Shown: positions 50,772-64,000 of the stretch, in pieces
Layout of the letters: every line of letters starts with the position of its first letter
Numbering within the stretch: the stretch's first letter is position 1
Assembly (NCBI RefSeq): GCF_027596085.1
Contig: NC_072460.1
Span: 6,140,012 to 6,204,011, forward strand
DNA: 64,000 nt
Direction: 5' to 3'
Origin: Anoplopoma fimbria
Lineage: Eukaryota > Chordata > Actinopteri > Perciformes > Anoplopomatidae
Program-made: the position numbers and the translations under genes
Notes under the pieces: model-generated
What the model was told of the DNA's origin: nothing
What the model saw: only the letters and a program-made list of their open reading frames with translations
Database searches by the model: none

Positions 50772-50990
50772 GGGGCGGCTGTGGCACATGAGGTAGAGCG
50801 CTTGACCCGCAACCGCAAGGTCGGTGGTTCAAGCCCCTCTACAGGCAACAATCGAAGTGTCCTTGAGCGAGACACCTAACCCCAAAATTGCTCCCCGGGC
50901 GCTTCATTGCAGCCCACTGCTCCTCCGGGATGGGTCAAATGCAGAGAAATGAATTTCCCCATTGTGGGACTAATAAAGGCTTAATTATTA
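50772..50990 (+). mobile_element. tRNA-derived SINE
   Basis: The tRNA-like head starts GGGGCGGCTGTGGC, with box A-like TGGCACATGAGG and a perfect box B GGTTCAAGCCC (50826-50836). The body includes GTCCTTGAGCGAGACACC and GCCCACTGCTCCTCCGGGAT. The tail is AATTTCCCCATTGTGGGACT followed by AATAAAGGC. No target-site duplication was recognised. Confidence 0.8.
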
Positions 50991-53900
50991 TACAGGTGTG
51001 TGAAATACAGTAACGTTTTTCCTCTGTGTACATGTTTCATCTTGGCAGGAATTAAATGTTATAACTGTCTGTAAGAGATTAATTCCAAAGACAACAGTCA
51101 ACAGTCACAGCTTTGGTAAAACCACCATGTTATGTCTATTGTGTATTTCATAACCTTTTAACTGGATTTCCATTGCATAATAGTACAACATAGTGGGTCG
51201 ATCTTTTAATTTCTTTAACTGACTTCTTTCTGAAAATATTTTTAAAGTATGAAAGGGATAAATGTCAGTTTTTGCAGACATCTTACTAAAATGTTTGATG
51301 TGTTATGTCTTTTGTCACAAGTTTTGGCAGGCAGCAACGTCACCTGGGACTTACCCCAAAGGTTTCTGGCCCATTATCAAGAATTTGTGTCTGTCATTAC
51401 TGTGATAGTCATCACCCACCATAAACGGTTCCCCTCACAGCTACACTCTAATCTCTGTTCTTTCAAGGGGCAGAACACAGTTTGTTCTCATACATATTAA
51501 CAAACTATGGACTGCTTCAAAGTGTATTATTATATTTTCTCAGCTGTCTTCACTCCTAACTATGAAGAACAGCAGGAAAAACAATGTGCAGCAGGAAACA
51601 CAACCACTTCCAGGTGTGCGAGGAGATAAAATCTAAAAAGACTGACGCAATGAGTCTTTAATGTTTACATAGGCATATTAGAAAGGTGCACTCAGTAGAG
51701 GGAAGATCCAGACCAGGTGTGTCTTTAACGACCACTGCTGTATTGTGTGATTGAATGAATACAACCCACAATTGGCTAGTTGTAATCAAGGGCATGCTTT
51801 TAAAAAATGAAAAACTATAAATGTTTGATAAAATTTCTGTTTTTTACGTACATTTAATTTGAATATGGAAGTGCAACTTTAACACCAATATATAAACCTC
51901 AATATGCGAGCCAGCGTTGGGTATGGGAGGGGCCACGCTAAGCCTCTGTTTACCCTACCCAACCACCCTTATCAACCTTGTGCAATAATGCCACTGGCCG
52001 TGATGGGAGCCGTGTCTGGGAAGTCACAAGACCTGCGGTGCTACAAATGCTCTGCCAGGCAATACTCTCACTTATGCTCGATATGTGGGCGGATAATGGA
52101 GCCAAATGTGTACGTCTATATATGGTATTTACAATGTCAGTGTGAAAGCCACCTCCATTTTTCTGTTTGGACAGTGCTCTCTGTTTGGTTACAAAGGTTG
52201 TGTTTGTTGTAAATGCTGCATTAATACACTCATGAGTTTGACTCATGATCACCTGATTATGTGTTGAAACTCTTTTTACGGGGAAAAAAAGAGCTTCATT
52301 TCGGCTGGCTCGAGCTGCTCACACAGACTGTAAGTTCTTGTTCAGCTTGACCATCCTTTCTCTTTTCTGACTTCAGGGGTCAGAACACCCACGGAAATGG
52401 CTAAATCCGCCCTGTCAGAAGCAGAGTAGTCTCATTCACGGGCCCGGCCAAGGGATTGTCCAGTAACTGACCTCGGGTCAGATATTGACTGAGCCCTTGG
52501 CTATTTATCACTCATTTAGTAGGAGGACATACCACCATAGACGATTCTAGTGGAACTCCCATTAATACTCCTACTGACACGAGGGTCACTGCTTCCTCAC
52601 TCACTGACTCAGTGTAAAGATAACGTCTGACAGCATTGTATCCATATGACACCTCTGGCTGACTATGTAGCATAGCAGTGACATCATAAAGAAGATTTTA
52701 ATGACCCACCGGGGGGCACGCAGATGGAAAACACTTGCGTGCAGACAGCTTACAGGTGTGTGGAACATTCCTACCAGGTGCAGTGGTCCACTGCAGACAC
52801 TGCTGAATCACTGGTTTGGTATGGGACAGATCTGGTATCAGGAAATGTTTGTGTTCCTGTTGTGTATGCGTGAGAAAATGACAAGAGCAGCTGTAATGTC
52901 AGAGGGTATTTTTCTTCTGTGCCTGTAAAACCAAAACAGTGTTCGCTGCTCTGAATTAAAGGAATGACTGCTGCTAGATTCCAAGAAGCCAGACATGTCA
53001 TTTTTTATGAGTTTGACAGTAAACTCAAATTAGCACATTGGTTCCACAGGTAGGGATTGGGCCAGGTCTTGCACCTGGTGACTCGAGTCAGAAGGTGGTA
53101 GTTGGCTTGTTAAATTCATGGATGGATTCCTGAATAGGCCTAAGGTTGCAGGCCCAGGGCCCTGGACCAATCGTCTCTACGAAGTGAATGTTAAAATTTC
53201 ATGTTGGACAGTAAATCAAACGTAAACCATGTAAACCAAAATGAGATGCAGAGAAAACAACCACAAAGAGTTGCAAAACAACTACAAAGAGACTCTAAAT
53301 AAAGACAAAGAACTCAGGTCAGCCAGGATGTCCTCACTGCTGAAAGACTAAGTTTAATGGAGTGGACAGATGCACAGATGGAAGGTGAGGCCAGAGGTAT
53401 CTGACCTGGGTGGGGTGGGATCAAAATTGGGTATGTGGTCTTCAGGGTGGAGCACTGGAAAAATAATGAATGAAATGTACAAGTATGGTGTCATAGGCTA
53501 GGTGTAACGAGGTTGTTTTGCAAACAGTTGAACGTTACAAAGTAAATAAATAAAAAATAATTTTAAAATGTCTAGGTTTTTACAACAGGATATAACAAAA
53601 AAAAAAAGAAATCTGAAAATGTGGGAAATTGAAACTAAATTAAAGACTTAAGGTTATGACCCAAGAGCTTGGAACAGGATACTCTGTCAGGAAGAGCGTT
53701 ATGAAAATGTATCCCTTGCGAGGAAATATGACTTGTCGAACAAACATGTATTTTGTTCTGCAACTGAGATCCTGTCACAGAACTGACCTGTGACCTGCCT
53801 TTACCTGTTCTCGCTGACAGGAAGAAGCGAAGAAGCGCTACACGCAGATTGATTTCAAGAAAAACTTTTTATTGATCGAAGGCAAACAAAAGTAATCCAG

Positions 53901-56471
53901 AGACTGTGGTTTGGTGAAAATTGAAAAAAGTAAACACTTCCTGTCTGAGCTGCAAGCCAGTGTTGATTCTTCAAATATTATTCTTGACCAAGTGCCTTAT
54001 TCCTTATTCTTGACCAAGTGCTTTAAACAAAACTGTAAAAATATGAATCATGCTTTCGTTTCCGCGAGTAGAAATATTTTGTCACTGAACATTTTGCAGA
54101 CATCTTCAGTATGGACACTTTCATCGAAAACATTTCCTTGTTATGTTGATGAAAAACAAATGGAAGGTATTATATTTCTTCTTGCAAATAAACCGTATAT
54201 AAACATCTTAAGCTGTTTTTGCATATTCGTGTGTGTCCTCTCCCTTATATATTTGACATTTTCAAAACAAAATTTCACAAAGGAGAGAACTGACTGTAAG
54301 TTTTAAGTCTGCACGTGTGAACATACAGCGTATTTTATTACAAATGATCCAAGGTGGAGAGTTGGGGCTTACGTAATGTATTTTAAAGTTGGATGACTTC
54401 AGGGCAGACACCGGGCGGAGCGGGGTGATTCAGACGTCAAGGATGAGAGTGTGTTGAGCAGCTGGGAAGATATTCTACAGAAGAAGAGTGATTCATGTGG
54501 ATGATACTGGGCAGAGAAAGTTGACGTATGTCACTGTGAGGGAGGAGGGAGTTCTGATCAGGAACTTTATGTGTTCCTTGGAGAAGGACTTGCAAGGACG
54601 ATGCAGGAAAGGTGTGTCAGCTCTTGGGTAAGCGCCATAAGGTGGAGAAAAGTTCAGTGTGGATGATTGTTCTTTATGAGCATTTGGGGAGCTGTGGATG
54701 GGAGTAGTTTGTAATCAAAGCAAAGGCCTGGATCAGATGCATACAACCTCATTTAAATAAACTGACAGTAAGCTACAAAATGTAATCTCTTTCTTTGTTT
54801 CCTCACACACAGTAGTGAAAGCACACGCTGTCTAAATCACTTTCTTTTCTGCTCCACTTCAGCACACTCAGACATTCTTAGCCGCTGTGTCTCCTCCTCC
54901 TCTTCCCCATCGCAACCCACATTCCCGCTCAGTAATTTTCTCCCAGAATCCCTCCCTCTGACGCAGAGCAAGGGAAAGAAAGTTCCAAGTTACCATGGAG
55001 ACGAAAAACTAATTCACTGAGTTCATTTTGGGAAATTGCTACGCTCAGCTCAGACCGTTTGTTTTACAACCCATGCATGGTGGGCCTACACAGACGCTAC
55101 TTGGCAGAAACCCGGCGGGGTCGACACAACGCATTCTGACGAGCTAGTGCGAGGAGCACAGCAGCTGGGGTCCAGTCTTTCAGAGCTGTCCCCCCCCCCC
55201 CCCCCGCTCCCCTCTGCGCTAGATGTTTTCACACACAATGGGTTCATTTGAGTGGACAGGCAAAATAAGTTCTCCAAAGTGGTCTGAGTCCCAGTCAAGG
55301 ATAAAAAAAAAATGAAACGAAGTGGGGAGTGAAAGAATGAGCACTGTCTAGTCTCAAAGAATGTTATAACTGGCCAAGTGTTGGCTCTCAGAAGAATCGT
55401 CCATTGATTAAGACGTCTGTGTGTGTGAGAATCAAGTGTTCCTGTTCACAGCACAGGCTTTTGATGTGAAGCCAGTTACATGCTTTTATCCATGCTGGAC
55501 AACTTGGGGTTATCCTGCTCAAGTAAATGATGGTTCAAAGTTAAACGCATTATTGCTCTGACAAATGAAAAGTTGAATTCAAAAGCAATACTTGTGCTTA
55601 ATTCTATACCCTCAGGGGTTTTGCTGCTACCGCCTCAGTTGGTCCGGTATGACCAGTAGCTTATGGCGGCTAATGTTGCAAACGTTAGCAAACATTAGGC
55701 AGATACAGCTGTATAACTGGCAATAAGGAGTCAGAGTGCTGCCTTCTTTTACTCGTCCCTACTTGTTGTACTGATACATTATATACTAGCTACTACTACA
55801 CTACTAGGATTCACCAGTATGTTTACACAGTGTCGACTTAGCCTGTGTAGCTAAAAAAAGATTGTTAGCACAGCGGCTGCAGAAATGTTCAGATTAGGGG
55901 TGTCACGATATAACAGTATTGACAATCAAGGGATATTTAAAAAAATAAATAATAATACAGTTATATATCTGACTTTCTTTCTTTCTTTTTTATTCAAAAT
56001 GTCTACAGATATTGTGATAATATCATTGGCATTAGCATTAATTATTTTGGCCATGATAACCGTTAAGTAGAAATGTGATATTGTGACAAGCCCAAGCTCG
56101 GATGGGTTCAGGCACAGTTCTGAGTGTGGGTGCCGGCATTTTTGGCAGCACTCAGAGGCCTTCTCATTGACAGGGCATCAAATAACGACGCACAAGGCGC
56201 CCTTTAGTGACTGTACGAGAGGCCACACGCTTTCGAGTTACTACAATGTAAACTCACTGCGTCATTATTAGATGCTGAGAGAAAATGCAAAGAGAGAGTG
56301 TGAGGACTTAGTATACAAACCATAAAAACACACATGGTAGATGGGTCACACAAACACAGTGCTTTCAACTGGGAGACCAGTGTTTGTGTCCCAAAGTGAC
56401 TTACTTGTTTTCCGTACTTGGGTTAAAATGTTTGCATATTACCTTAGCCCAACCTTGATGTTTGTCCTAAA
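50991..56471. other. Non-coding, no gene recognised
   Basis: Contains a C-run at 55190-55205 and AT-rich open frames without domain features, such as 53911-54306. Confidence 0.5.
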
Positions 56472-56960
56472 CCCATAGACTAGATATAAGTAGGGGACGT
56501 AGTCACCGTGACGTCACCCATTGGTTTATGGACTGCTGTTTTAAAGCCCCCAGGTTGGCTTTTGGATTACGGCCATCTTGGCTATTTGCAACCACTAAAA
56601 GAAGTTACCACATTTGGACTGCTGAGGAGTGACGTAGAGACGCTGTATACAGATCTGGTATCCCCGCCCTAAAGCAAACATCTAAATTAACCATAATTTA
56701 CTAAATGAACATCATGCTGTATTGAAGAATACTTGAAACTAGAGATTGAGACCATAAACTCATGTTTACAATGTTTACTGAGGGAATAAATCAATAGAGA
56801 AGTAGAGTCATTTTCTCATAGACTTCTATACAATCAGAGTTCTTTTTGCAACCAGAGGAGTCGCCCCCTGATTGCCGTTCGAGAGAATGCAAGTTTAGGA
56901 AACTTCCGTATTGGAGGTTGACGCCTGCCTGAAAGTGGTTTTCTTGCCCAAACCTAAGCA
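56472..56960 (-). repeat. Dispersed repeat family, copy E
   Basis: Starts CCATAGACTAGATATAAG (the family end in reverse), then GACGTAGTCACCGTGACGTC, CTTGAAACTAGAGATTGAG, TTTACTGAGGGAATAAATC, CATAGACTTCTATACAATC and GAGTCGCCCCCTG. Nearly complete. Confidence 0.75.
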
Positions 56961-58454
56961 AGTGTTTTTGTTTGAATTCAACCACTTGTTTTTACTGTGA
57001 CGAGCTTGGTTACCCAGTGTGTTAGAAGTTGACGCCAACTTTCAGCAAAGATTACACAGACTCCTTTCAAAGTGACCATAGGTGGTAAGTATTGGATCAA
57101 AGTAAACATTTAAACAAAGGCTGAAGTATGGGAGAGTCTTAAAATCAGCTGAATTACTCAGTAATATAGTTTACATAGCAATATCTACCTAAATTTTACA
57201 ATTATTAGCCACAAAGCTAATGGTCATACCAGACCAAGAAAGTTGATTTGAAAGAGATAGTATTGTTTATGGATGTAACTTTTCATTGGAAGAGGTAGAA
57301 AGTTATCCATCACCTACATTAGTTACATTGGCATTCTTTGTCTGGAAATGAATAAAAACATTGCTGCTTGAAGTTAACATTTGAAATTATTACCAATGAA
57401 AACATTCTGTACAGACAAGGTCAATGTACAGCTCATTCATGAGACATAAACAGAAATGTTCTGTTAAACAGGTTCACCCTTATTTTTCCCTGCTTTTTAT
57501 CTGTACTCAAAGCCTGCAGTTATATTTGTCCCATCTGTTCATGGCTTTTTGCACGCTGTGTTATTTTAGGTACCCCGGCTGACTCATTCCTCCCACTTGA
57601 TTACCTCCTTGCTGATTGTACAGTAAATGGACTTGGAGGGAGGCCACTTCAGGGAAATCCCTCTAAAAGGGGGTATCCCCGTTTCAAGGAAACCCTCTAC
57701 ATCCCGTCCTCCCCCTCCTCTTCAGACGACCATATGAAAACCATACAACCTTCCTTTAGCTTTTCCCTCCTCTCGTCAGTTTTTCCGTCCTTTTTGTTCC
57801 ATGCCACGCAGCTGCGGCCGGCTGGCTGCGTATGGTTTAAATTAATTCTAAAAGGCGGGAAAAAGTATTTTTTCCCTCACTTTTCCTCTTTTGCCTTGGC
57901 CTTTTGTCATTTGTGTAATTTGCTAGCAAACACGTGGAAGTGCACACATAGATGGATGGTTAGAGGGGAAAGCTAAAGTGAGAGAAAGGAAGAGCCAATC
58001 GCAGGAGTTGACAAATATTGCATATGTTCACGAGTTGCAACATATGCGTATGAAAATGCAAAATTACAATCTGCAACCACGTCAGCGCCACTCTTATGGT
58101 CCTGGGGGAATTAATCTGTCTGGCAGCAATATGTTGGCATGTTGGGAGGTCAGCCACTGGGCCAAATGGGCCATTCACTGACCTTTTGAGTCGCCCTCCC
58201 CGCTCGTTATGAAAACGCTTTGTGGCTCGATGAAATGTGTTTGCATCATTGAATCCTGAATATTTAATAAGAAGCGATAGAAAGGCAGTGATTTAATATA
58301 AAATTGTCTTCAAAGTGCATATATTTTCTTCTCCCTTGACTTAGTGGAAGCTTCAAGCACGTGGGTGGGTGTTTCCCATGGCAGTGGTTGGCTTATATGG
58401 ATCAAAAAACTTGGGAAAGAATCATACAAATGTAATTTCAATCATTTGCTATAA

Positions 58455-58615
58455 ACAGAGCCATGGACTAGAGTCACATGACTCGGACTTGATTTTAACT
58501 CAAGTCAAAAAATTGATGACTTCAGACAAAATCCAAAAAGACATACAACTCAACTTGGACTTTAACACCAGTGAATCATGCATTCACTTGGACTCGAGAC
58601 TTTTGATTTGAAAAT
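58455..58615. repeat. Degenerate dispersed repeat rich in GACTCGAG-like words
   Basis: ACATGACTCGGACTTGATTT, AACTCAAGTC, AACTTGGACTTTAACACC and CTTGGACTCGAGACTTTTGA resemble a common fish repeat composed of ACTCGAGTC words. Boundaries are uncertain. Confidence 0.4.
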
Positions 58616-59236
58616 ACTTAAGCTTGAAGATTGAAATGTTTGTTATTGATAAAATGTGAAACTAATCTGTTATTTTCCTGAATCAACTAACCTTTACGCC
58701 ATTCAAAACATTTTAAAACTACGGTACTACGGCTATTTAACCCATCTTGATACTTTCCCTAGTGGTAACCAGTCTGCTTTGTGGCTTGCTACCCGACGGT
58801 AATTTCCACTGTGTTTGTGAAGGATTTGGACTTTGTAATTTAAGTTGAACTAAAGTGATTGTATGAAATATTTCAATGCCCGACCACATAGGTGTTGCAT
58901 CAATAAAATTACAGCACCAACAAAACATGTTGCAGTTCTGAGGAGTAACAATGAAGCAGGCATCACTGCAGAAAAAAATAAAATAAAACTCTAATTTCTT
59001 CTTTTTGGTAAATACTATTTTGATGATAAAAATATACACAAAGCAAAGAAACAACAAGAACATATACACTTATCAAAAATAATAATTGAGAGGCCCTTCA
59101 TAATTCTCACATGTTCTGTTTGCCTTGACCTCATTACCCACAATGTGTGCATTCAATACAAGGTGAGTACTTGCCTGCCTACCTGTGTGTGTATACATAC
59201 AGTATAGCGTGTTTCTATTTGTCTGGGTGCTTGTGA

Positions 59237-59250
59237 GTGTGTGTGTGTGT

Positions 59251-59297
<47 letters not shown>
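59237..59297 (+). repeat. (GT)n microsatellite
   Basis: A GT array with one A interruption (GTGTATGTGT). Confidence 0.95.
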
Positions 59298-59300
<3 letters not shown>

Positions 59301-61074
59301 TTCGCTGGCAACATGCATTTATGAACATCCCTGCATTTGTGTTTGCACCTTTTTTTTGCATGCGTGTGTGCTAATGCTGCTTCTTCTTCTGTCTGATTGC
59401 ATGTGTAAACTTCTGGGTGCGGAGTTTATGTGAATTTGTCATTTCTCTTGACCTTTGACCCGGGAGTGGCAGATGTACTCGAGACCGTGTGGAAGAATGC
59501 AGAAGTCGGGCCTCCCTCCTCCCTTTCCTCTCCTGAAACTGACTCACTTCCCAAATGCTTGAAACTCTCCCTTTTATATTTTTTTTGAATTGTTGTGTAT
59601 TTTCCTGGACCAACCCTCGTCTTTCATCTGTTAGTGGTAATTCCAGCCTCTTATCTGTCCTCGGTTTTTAATTGTTTCCGACCTGCTATCTACCGTCTGT
59701 TAAGCTTCTCTCCGTCTCTTCCCCCAAGCTAGAAATACATATTAAGTTTTGCTGTAATATTCTGTCTGCTCTCTTTTTTCTTCCATTGCCATCCATCTAT
59801 CAACCCCCATCCTGTCTGTTACTCCCTCTCTCCCTCCCCCTTCATCCAAACCAGATCTTGTGTGCAGCATTGTGAGTCCTCTTATACTTTCCTAGCCCTT
59901 AATGTTTTCTTCTCTCTCTTCTCTGTACTCTGGTTTTTTTTTACCTCCCCTCTGTCCTCTCCAGCTCCCCCTGACCTTCCAGTCGCGGAGCTGTGCTCGG
60001 ATCCCTCTCTGCACGTCTGCCTCCCCCACAGGAATGTGCTGTTTGTACATAAACATTACAAGAGGAGTGATAAGAAGGTGTCTGCTCAAGGACAGCATTC
60101 TCCAGCTTAAACCCAGTGTTGCGTTGGTGCTACACTGACCAAAGTTGGGTCCACATTGATTTTTGGTGTGTCTCTGCTTTGTATTTGGATAACTATTGCA
60201 ACATTTAAGCACAAACTCAAGGCAGGTTTCACTGAAATGATGTCAGTAATATCATGTACTGACATTTATTTGCTTTGTCAGCACTCAACAGAGACAACAC
60301 ACAACCCTTACCCTTTTAAGTATTGACAAATGGTTTACTGAGTAACCAACAGAGAGACCTTGAGTCAGACTGAGCAGCCGCTGGATGCAACTACTTAGTC
60401 ACGGATGCCTGCGCCAATCTTCCGTGAAATGACAGTTGGGGACGCCCCGATCTCCATGGAGACAAGGACCAAGTCACTGACTCATTGACCGAAATGGATG
60501 AACCTTCAACTTCCCTTCAAAGTAGTCTCAACATTATTCAAGCCTATTCTCTTATAGACCTTAACATCCCCCGGAGATCTCGTTCCTCCTAGGCACAAAA
60601 TCTCCCAAGCTGGTCCTTGCATAACGGTGTCGGGTTACATGCAAACACACATGCGGGCCACACAATGGCTGCATTTTACTTTTGCCACTGTGCTGAACAG
60701 ACAGCTGTCCGTCGCCACGCAAGAAAATAATGCATGAATGTTTTACTGAAATCTGCAACATATTAGTTAAATCATTGCTTGGTTTTTTTTATGCAGAATC
60801 CAACTGTTCTGGCTAAAGGAAAGCCTTTGCATGAAAATAACTTCAGGGTTTCCACTTTTTCATTGCACGCCTCCTTAGACTGTGTGCAGCAGAAGGGGGC
60901 AGTATAGTGCAGGTGTTTGGAGCACAGGTAGAGCATCAGGTGAGGCACCTAATATATTTAATCTTTTCCAGATCTTTGCATTCCTCCCCTCAGTGAGACT
61001 GATTGCTGTCCTTTATTGTGTAATGTCGCTTATCCAATGTGGATTAGTTTGGGGTTATTCAAACGGTGTGCGCG

Positions 61075-61076
<2 letters not shown>

Positions 61077-61130
<54 letters not shown>
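61077..61130 (+). repeat. (TG)n microsatellite, 54 bp
   Basis: Uninterrupted TG array preceded by CGCGCA and followed by GAGAGA. Confidence 0.96.
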
Positions 61131-61133
<3 letters not shown>

Positions 61134-61690
61134 GAGAGAGAGGGAGAGACATCCAGCCGAGGACAGAAAGTTGGCTTATGGGAATTCAAAAGCGTGGGCG
61201 TGGGGATGTGTGGGTGTGCTCGGAATAAGCGTTCTTATCAGCGGCGGTGGGGTGGGGGGGGGGGGCCGGCAACATTAAAGGTGTTGTGACTGGTTTCCAA
61301 AACAATTCCTCATAGGGAAAATAAACCACGGACTGTTATCTCAACACGGCATCCTGACTGGGTAGGAAATAACAGGTCTGCAGCCCTCCCTGCCCCGTTG
61401 TTACCTTCCCCTCTCTCTGCCCTGAGCCATTTGATTTTTACCCCTTCACATTCCTTTGTTTCACTTTTCTCTCCCTTTGGCTCGACTTTCATTCACTTGT
61501 CTTTCCCTTCTCCAGAGAACTGCTCTCCCATATTGTGTGTAACCATCAGCAGCACCTCCCCCTCCCCCTTTTGATACCACAGCCCCCTGCTGTTTAACCT
61601 GTCTACCCGGTTTTTTACGTTTTTCCGTCCAAACTGCATGTGCAGTGGCTCTCGGCTGCTGAGGCACGTCTCTGTGGACTTTATTTATTT

Positions 61691-61711
61691 AAAAAAAAAA
61701 AAAAAAAAAAA
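61691..61711 (+). repeat. Poly-A tract
   Basis: About 21 consecutive A after ATTTATTT. There is no retroposed gene sequence upstream that would make it a processed-pseudogene tail. Confidence 0.85.
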
Positions 61712-62989
61712 TGTGTTTGCAAAAAGTCTGGAGTGGCTAAGTGCAATGTGAAAAAATGGTCCAGAGCACAATGGATATACAGTAACAAACAGAGACTGTT
61801 TCGGTAGGTGGAGTCAATGGAGGAGGAGTAAATAGTAGCAAATCACATCGGCTAGCTGCAGAAAGTTTAATACGCGAAGCTAGTTAAGGCTGACTTCTCC
61901 GGAGGAAAAACTGTAGGAGCAGAGTCCCAAAACACAAATGAAAGAAATTAAAGGACATTTTCATTTTATAGGACACTAAAATTCCTACATATAATAATTT
62001 CCAACATATCTAAATATACATATATATATATATAATCCACAAACATAACACTAAGGACAATCACAAAATCTTTGTGTAGCAGATAACATTGTATTTCGTA
62101 ATATTCATGTTTTAAATGTAAACAAAAAGCTCAAGTGCCTGAAAAATGGGCTCCTTATCATCATCATCAGGCTCTCCCATGGTCAATATCTAAAGGAAAA
62201 TTAACCCTCGCTGGGTAGATTAAGAAAAGAAAGACACCCTCAAACGTAGAAGTTACACTATAGTCCTTCATCAGTAAAGCAAACACCACGTTAATCCCCA
62301 AATCAAGCTTAACTTAAGTCGCTGACGGCTGACAAAGATAACAGTTACTGACGCTGGCTGTCTGCACTTTGTAAACTCTGTCTGCTGTGGCGCAAAAATA
62401 ACCCACAAAAGTATTTTGTCATAACTCGTTATACGGCAGCTTGGTCAGCGGACCCCATCGTTGCCAGGTGGGAACCGTTAAATTATCATACCACAGGCTA
62501 ACAATTAAAATTATCATACAAGAGTCATAACCACAAGAACAAAAAGGCATACATTTGCAATTTTAATTAAACATGTAAATAAACAACTCTTTGACACGTC
62601 TACAGAGCAACCGACCGACAACAGGTTTTTTTACACTATTCAAGCAAGCTGACATGTATGTGTCCATCCATTTAAGGCCATACACTTAGCTTATTAATTA
62701 AATAACTTGGTGGCATGATTGGCTGCAAAGAGTTCACATTAGAAGATGCGTAAACAAAGACCTGGAATCCATATTTTACGATCAAGAAATAAATTCAAAC
62801 AAACTACTTATTTTAAGCGTCACAAAATCATCATATTATAGAACATTATGACACTTATGGACTTATTGATAGTACAGACGGCAAAATTAGTGTAAAATGA
62901 ATTACATTACACTAAAAAAGTCATAGTTAAAAGCACTTTAACTATGATGCTCTACATAAACCTTTTGCGTGGTTAGATTTACGTCTTTA

Positions 62990-63355
62990 CAAAATAAACT
63001 TCTGTGTTCACAGGAAGCAAGGTGATAAGGTTTAGGCATCAAAACTAATTGGTTTGGTTCAGGAAAAGATGGTGGTTTGGGATAAAAAATAAGAACGTTA
63101 TGTAATTTAGTAGGCTGCTTTTGCGTACGCGAATTAAGTAAAGTACGTTCCATAACATTTCATTACCTAGCTTCATAACACAAATGTACGTGACTTAAAA
63201 AGAAATCAATGTTGACTCTTGGTTTCACATACGACATGGACCCCGGTCTCCTGCCTGAAAGAACTGTACGTTTCAGACCCGTCTATCCTTCCTGACCTCG
63301 TCTGAAGCGTAAGGCCAACTACGAGGCCGCCGTATTTGACAACTTGGGCACACTA
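62990..63355 (+). repeat. Dispersed repeat, copy 5
   Basis: AAAAGATGGTGGTTTGGGAT, the segment with TACGTGACTT, TTGGTTTCACATACGACATG, CCGGTCTCCTG and GTCTGAAGCGTAAGGCCA follow in order. The last segment and GTATTTGACAA are shared with 43168-43205, which marks the intron-3 block of the keratin gene as copy 4. Confidence 0.5.
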
Positions 63356-64000
63356 TTTCCTGCACTGGACACCAATTGTAAGATGTGGAATCGTGGGATT
63401 GATTCCTAGGATACTGGACTTTGAAAATTGCCCTTTGCACTTTCACTTTGCCGTGGAAACGCAAGCTTGTGTCATGACAAAATGTGTACAAAAAAATTCA
63501 CTGCTCAGACTACAGACTGCAACTGCTCCCATTCTGAGCCACAAAACTACAAAATAGGTGCAAACCCAAATGACTTGTGTCCAGCTATTGCAGTGTGACC
63601 GCTCTGCAGTGCTATCAGCACTTGTGATAGCAATAGTTTTCACTGATATGACATTGTACACAAATAGTGCAAGCAGCAGCAGCATCTGCAGAACGATGAT
63701 GACGGATGAAACACCAGGGTGTGTACTTTGTTTTGATAATTCCTCTTTTTTTTTGGACCAGGTGCAGACCCGTATCAATAATTGATATTGTCAGTAGAGT
63801 GACCACAAAAGGTGTTGGAAGTATCAGCAGCAGTCATGTGATAGTTTACACGGTACACTCTCACACGAAGGCCTGTATGCACAGGGGCATGCAAAGACTC
63901 AGTCGTCATCCTTTCTATTAACCATCACTGCAAAGGCCTGGCTTTTGTTAGTGAATTATTTATGGAAATGAAATGAAAATATATGGATGAAAATTGGACT
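63356..64000. other. Window end, nothing recognised
   Basis: Short open frames on both strands, none with protein-family features. Confidence 0.45.

Larger units (their letters stand above)
56961..62989. other. Non-coding apart from listed repeats
   Basis: C/T-rich stretches at 59500-60050 and 61380-61620, two GT arrays, a G-run at 61253-61265 and a (TA)n stretch near 62019-62033. No exon supported. Confidence 0.5.

Noticed and set aside
51904..52212. 102-aa frame with several Cys residues (CYKCSARQYSHLCSICG)
   Set aside because: The spacing looks zinc-finger-like, but there is no family match, no splice context and no neighbouring exon.
53911..54306. 131-aa frame with a hydrophobic C-terminal segment
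   Set aside because: AT-rich region, no recognised family, no repeat or splice evidence; the hydrophobic stretch is expected from T-rich codons.

Overview
The window looks like a teleost nuclear genome, probably a percomorph. The evidence is the exon structure of two type I keratin genes, long (CA)n/(GT)n arrays, an L2-type LINE, tRNA-derived SINEs and fish-style fold-back repeats. It is gene-poor, and I found no bacterial, phage or CRISPR-like system.

Genes. Two complete keratin-18-like genes lie in tandem on the minus strand. The first (ATG at 47110, stop ending at 41238, 436 aa) and the second (ATG at 35648, stop ending at 32875, 428 aa) each have seven coding exons. All exon junctions could be placed. 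Internal exon lengths match type I keratin genes (83, 157, 165 and 126 bp, then 221 or 224 bp), and both frames stay open. Each has a TATA box. The 47-kb gene also has a GC box and a perfect AP-1 site, and both have a nearby AATAAA signal. The products would be acidic (type I) keratins that pair with type II keratins such as keratin 8 in epithelial filaments.

A third gene is suggested by one candidate first exon on the minus strand (6576-6704). It encodes a possible N-myristoylation/palmitoylation start (MGCVLS) and ends at a good splice donor; the rest would lie to the left, mostly outside the window. Human gene order and orientation (KRT18, EIF4B, TNS2) make tensin-2 a guess, not a call.

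Layout. 1-6.5 kb: presumed intron or intergenic DNA with microsatellites, a purine-rich block and a fold-back MITE. 6.5-8.3 kb: candidate first exon and a strongly pyrimidine-rich (+ strand) block. 8.3-32 kb: non-coding DNA with several copies of one dispersed repeat, two SINEs and minisatellites. 32.8-35.8 kb: second keratin gene. 36.2-38.6 kb: dead L2 LINE about 0.5 kb upstream of that gene. 38.6-41.0 kb: intergenic. 41.0-47.3 kb: first keratin gene, with a degenerate minisatellite and a LINE-like tail in its introns. 47.9-48.2 kb: a 99%-identical extra copy of part of its exon 3 and intron. 48.2-64 kb: no gene recognised; a MITE, a SINE and other repeats. Keratin 8, which sits next to KRT18 in mammals, was not found.

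The most useful observations are the recent ectopic exon-3 copy, a clean 49-bp microinversion inside one repeat copy, a perfect 21-bp inverted repeat at the LINE 5' junction, and an inverted pair of repeats with a SINE nested in one arm.
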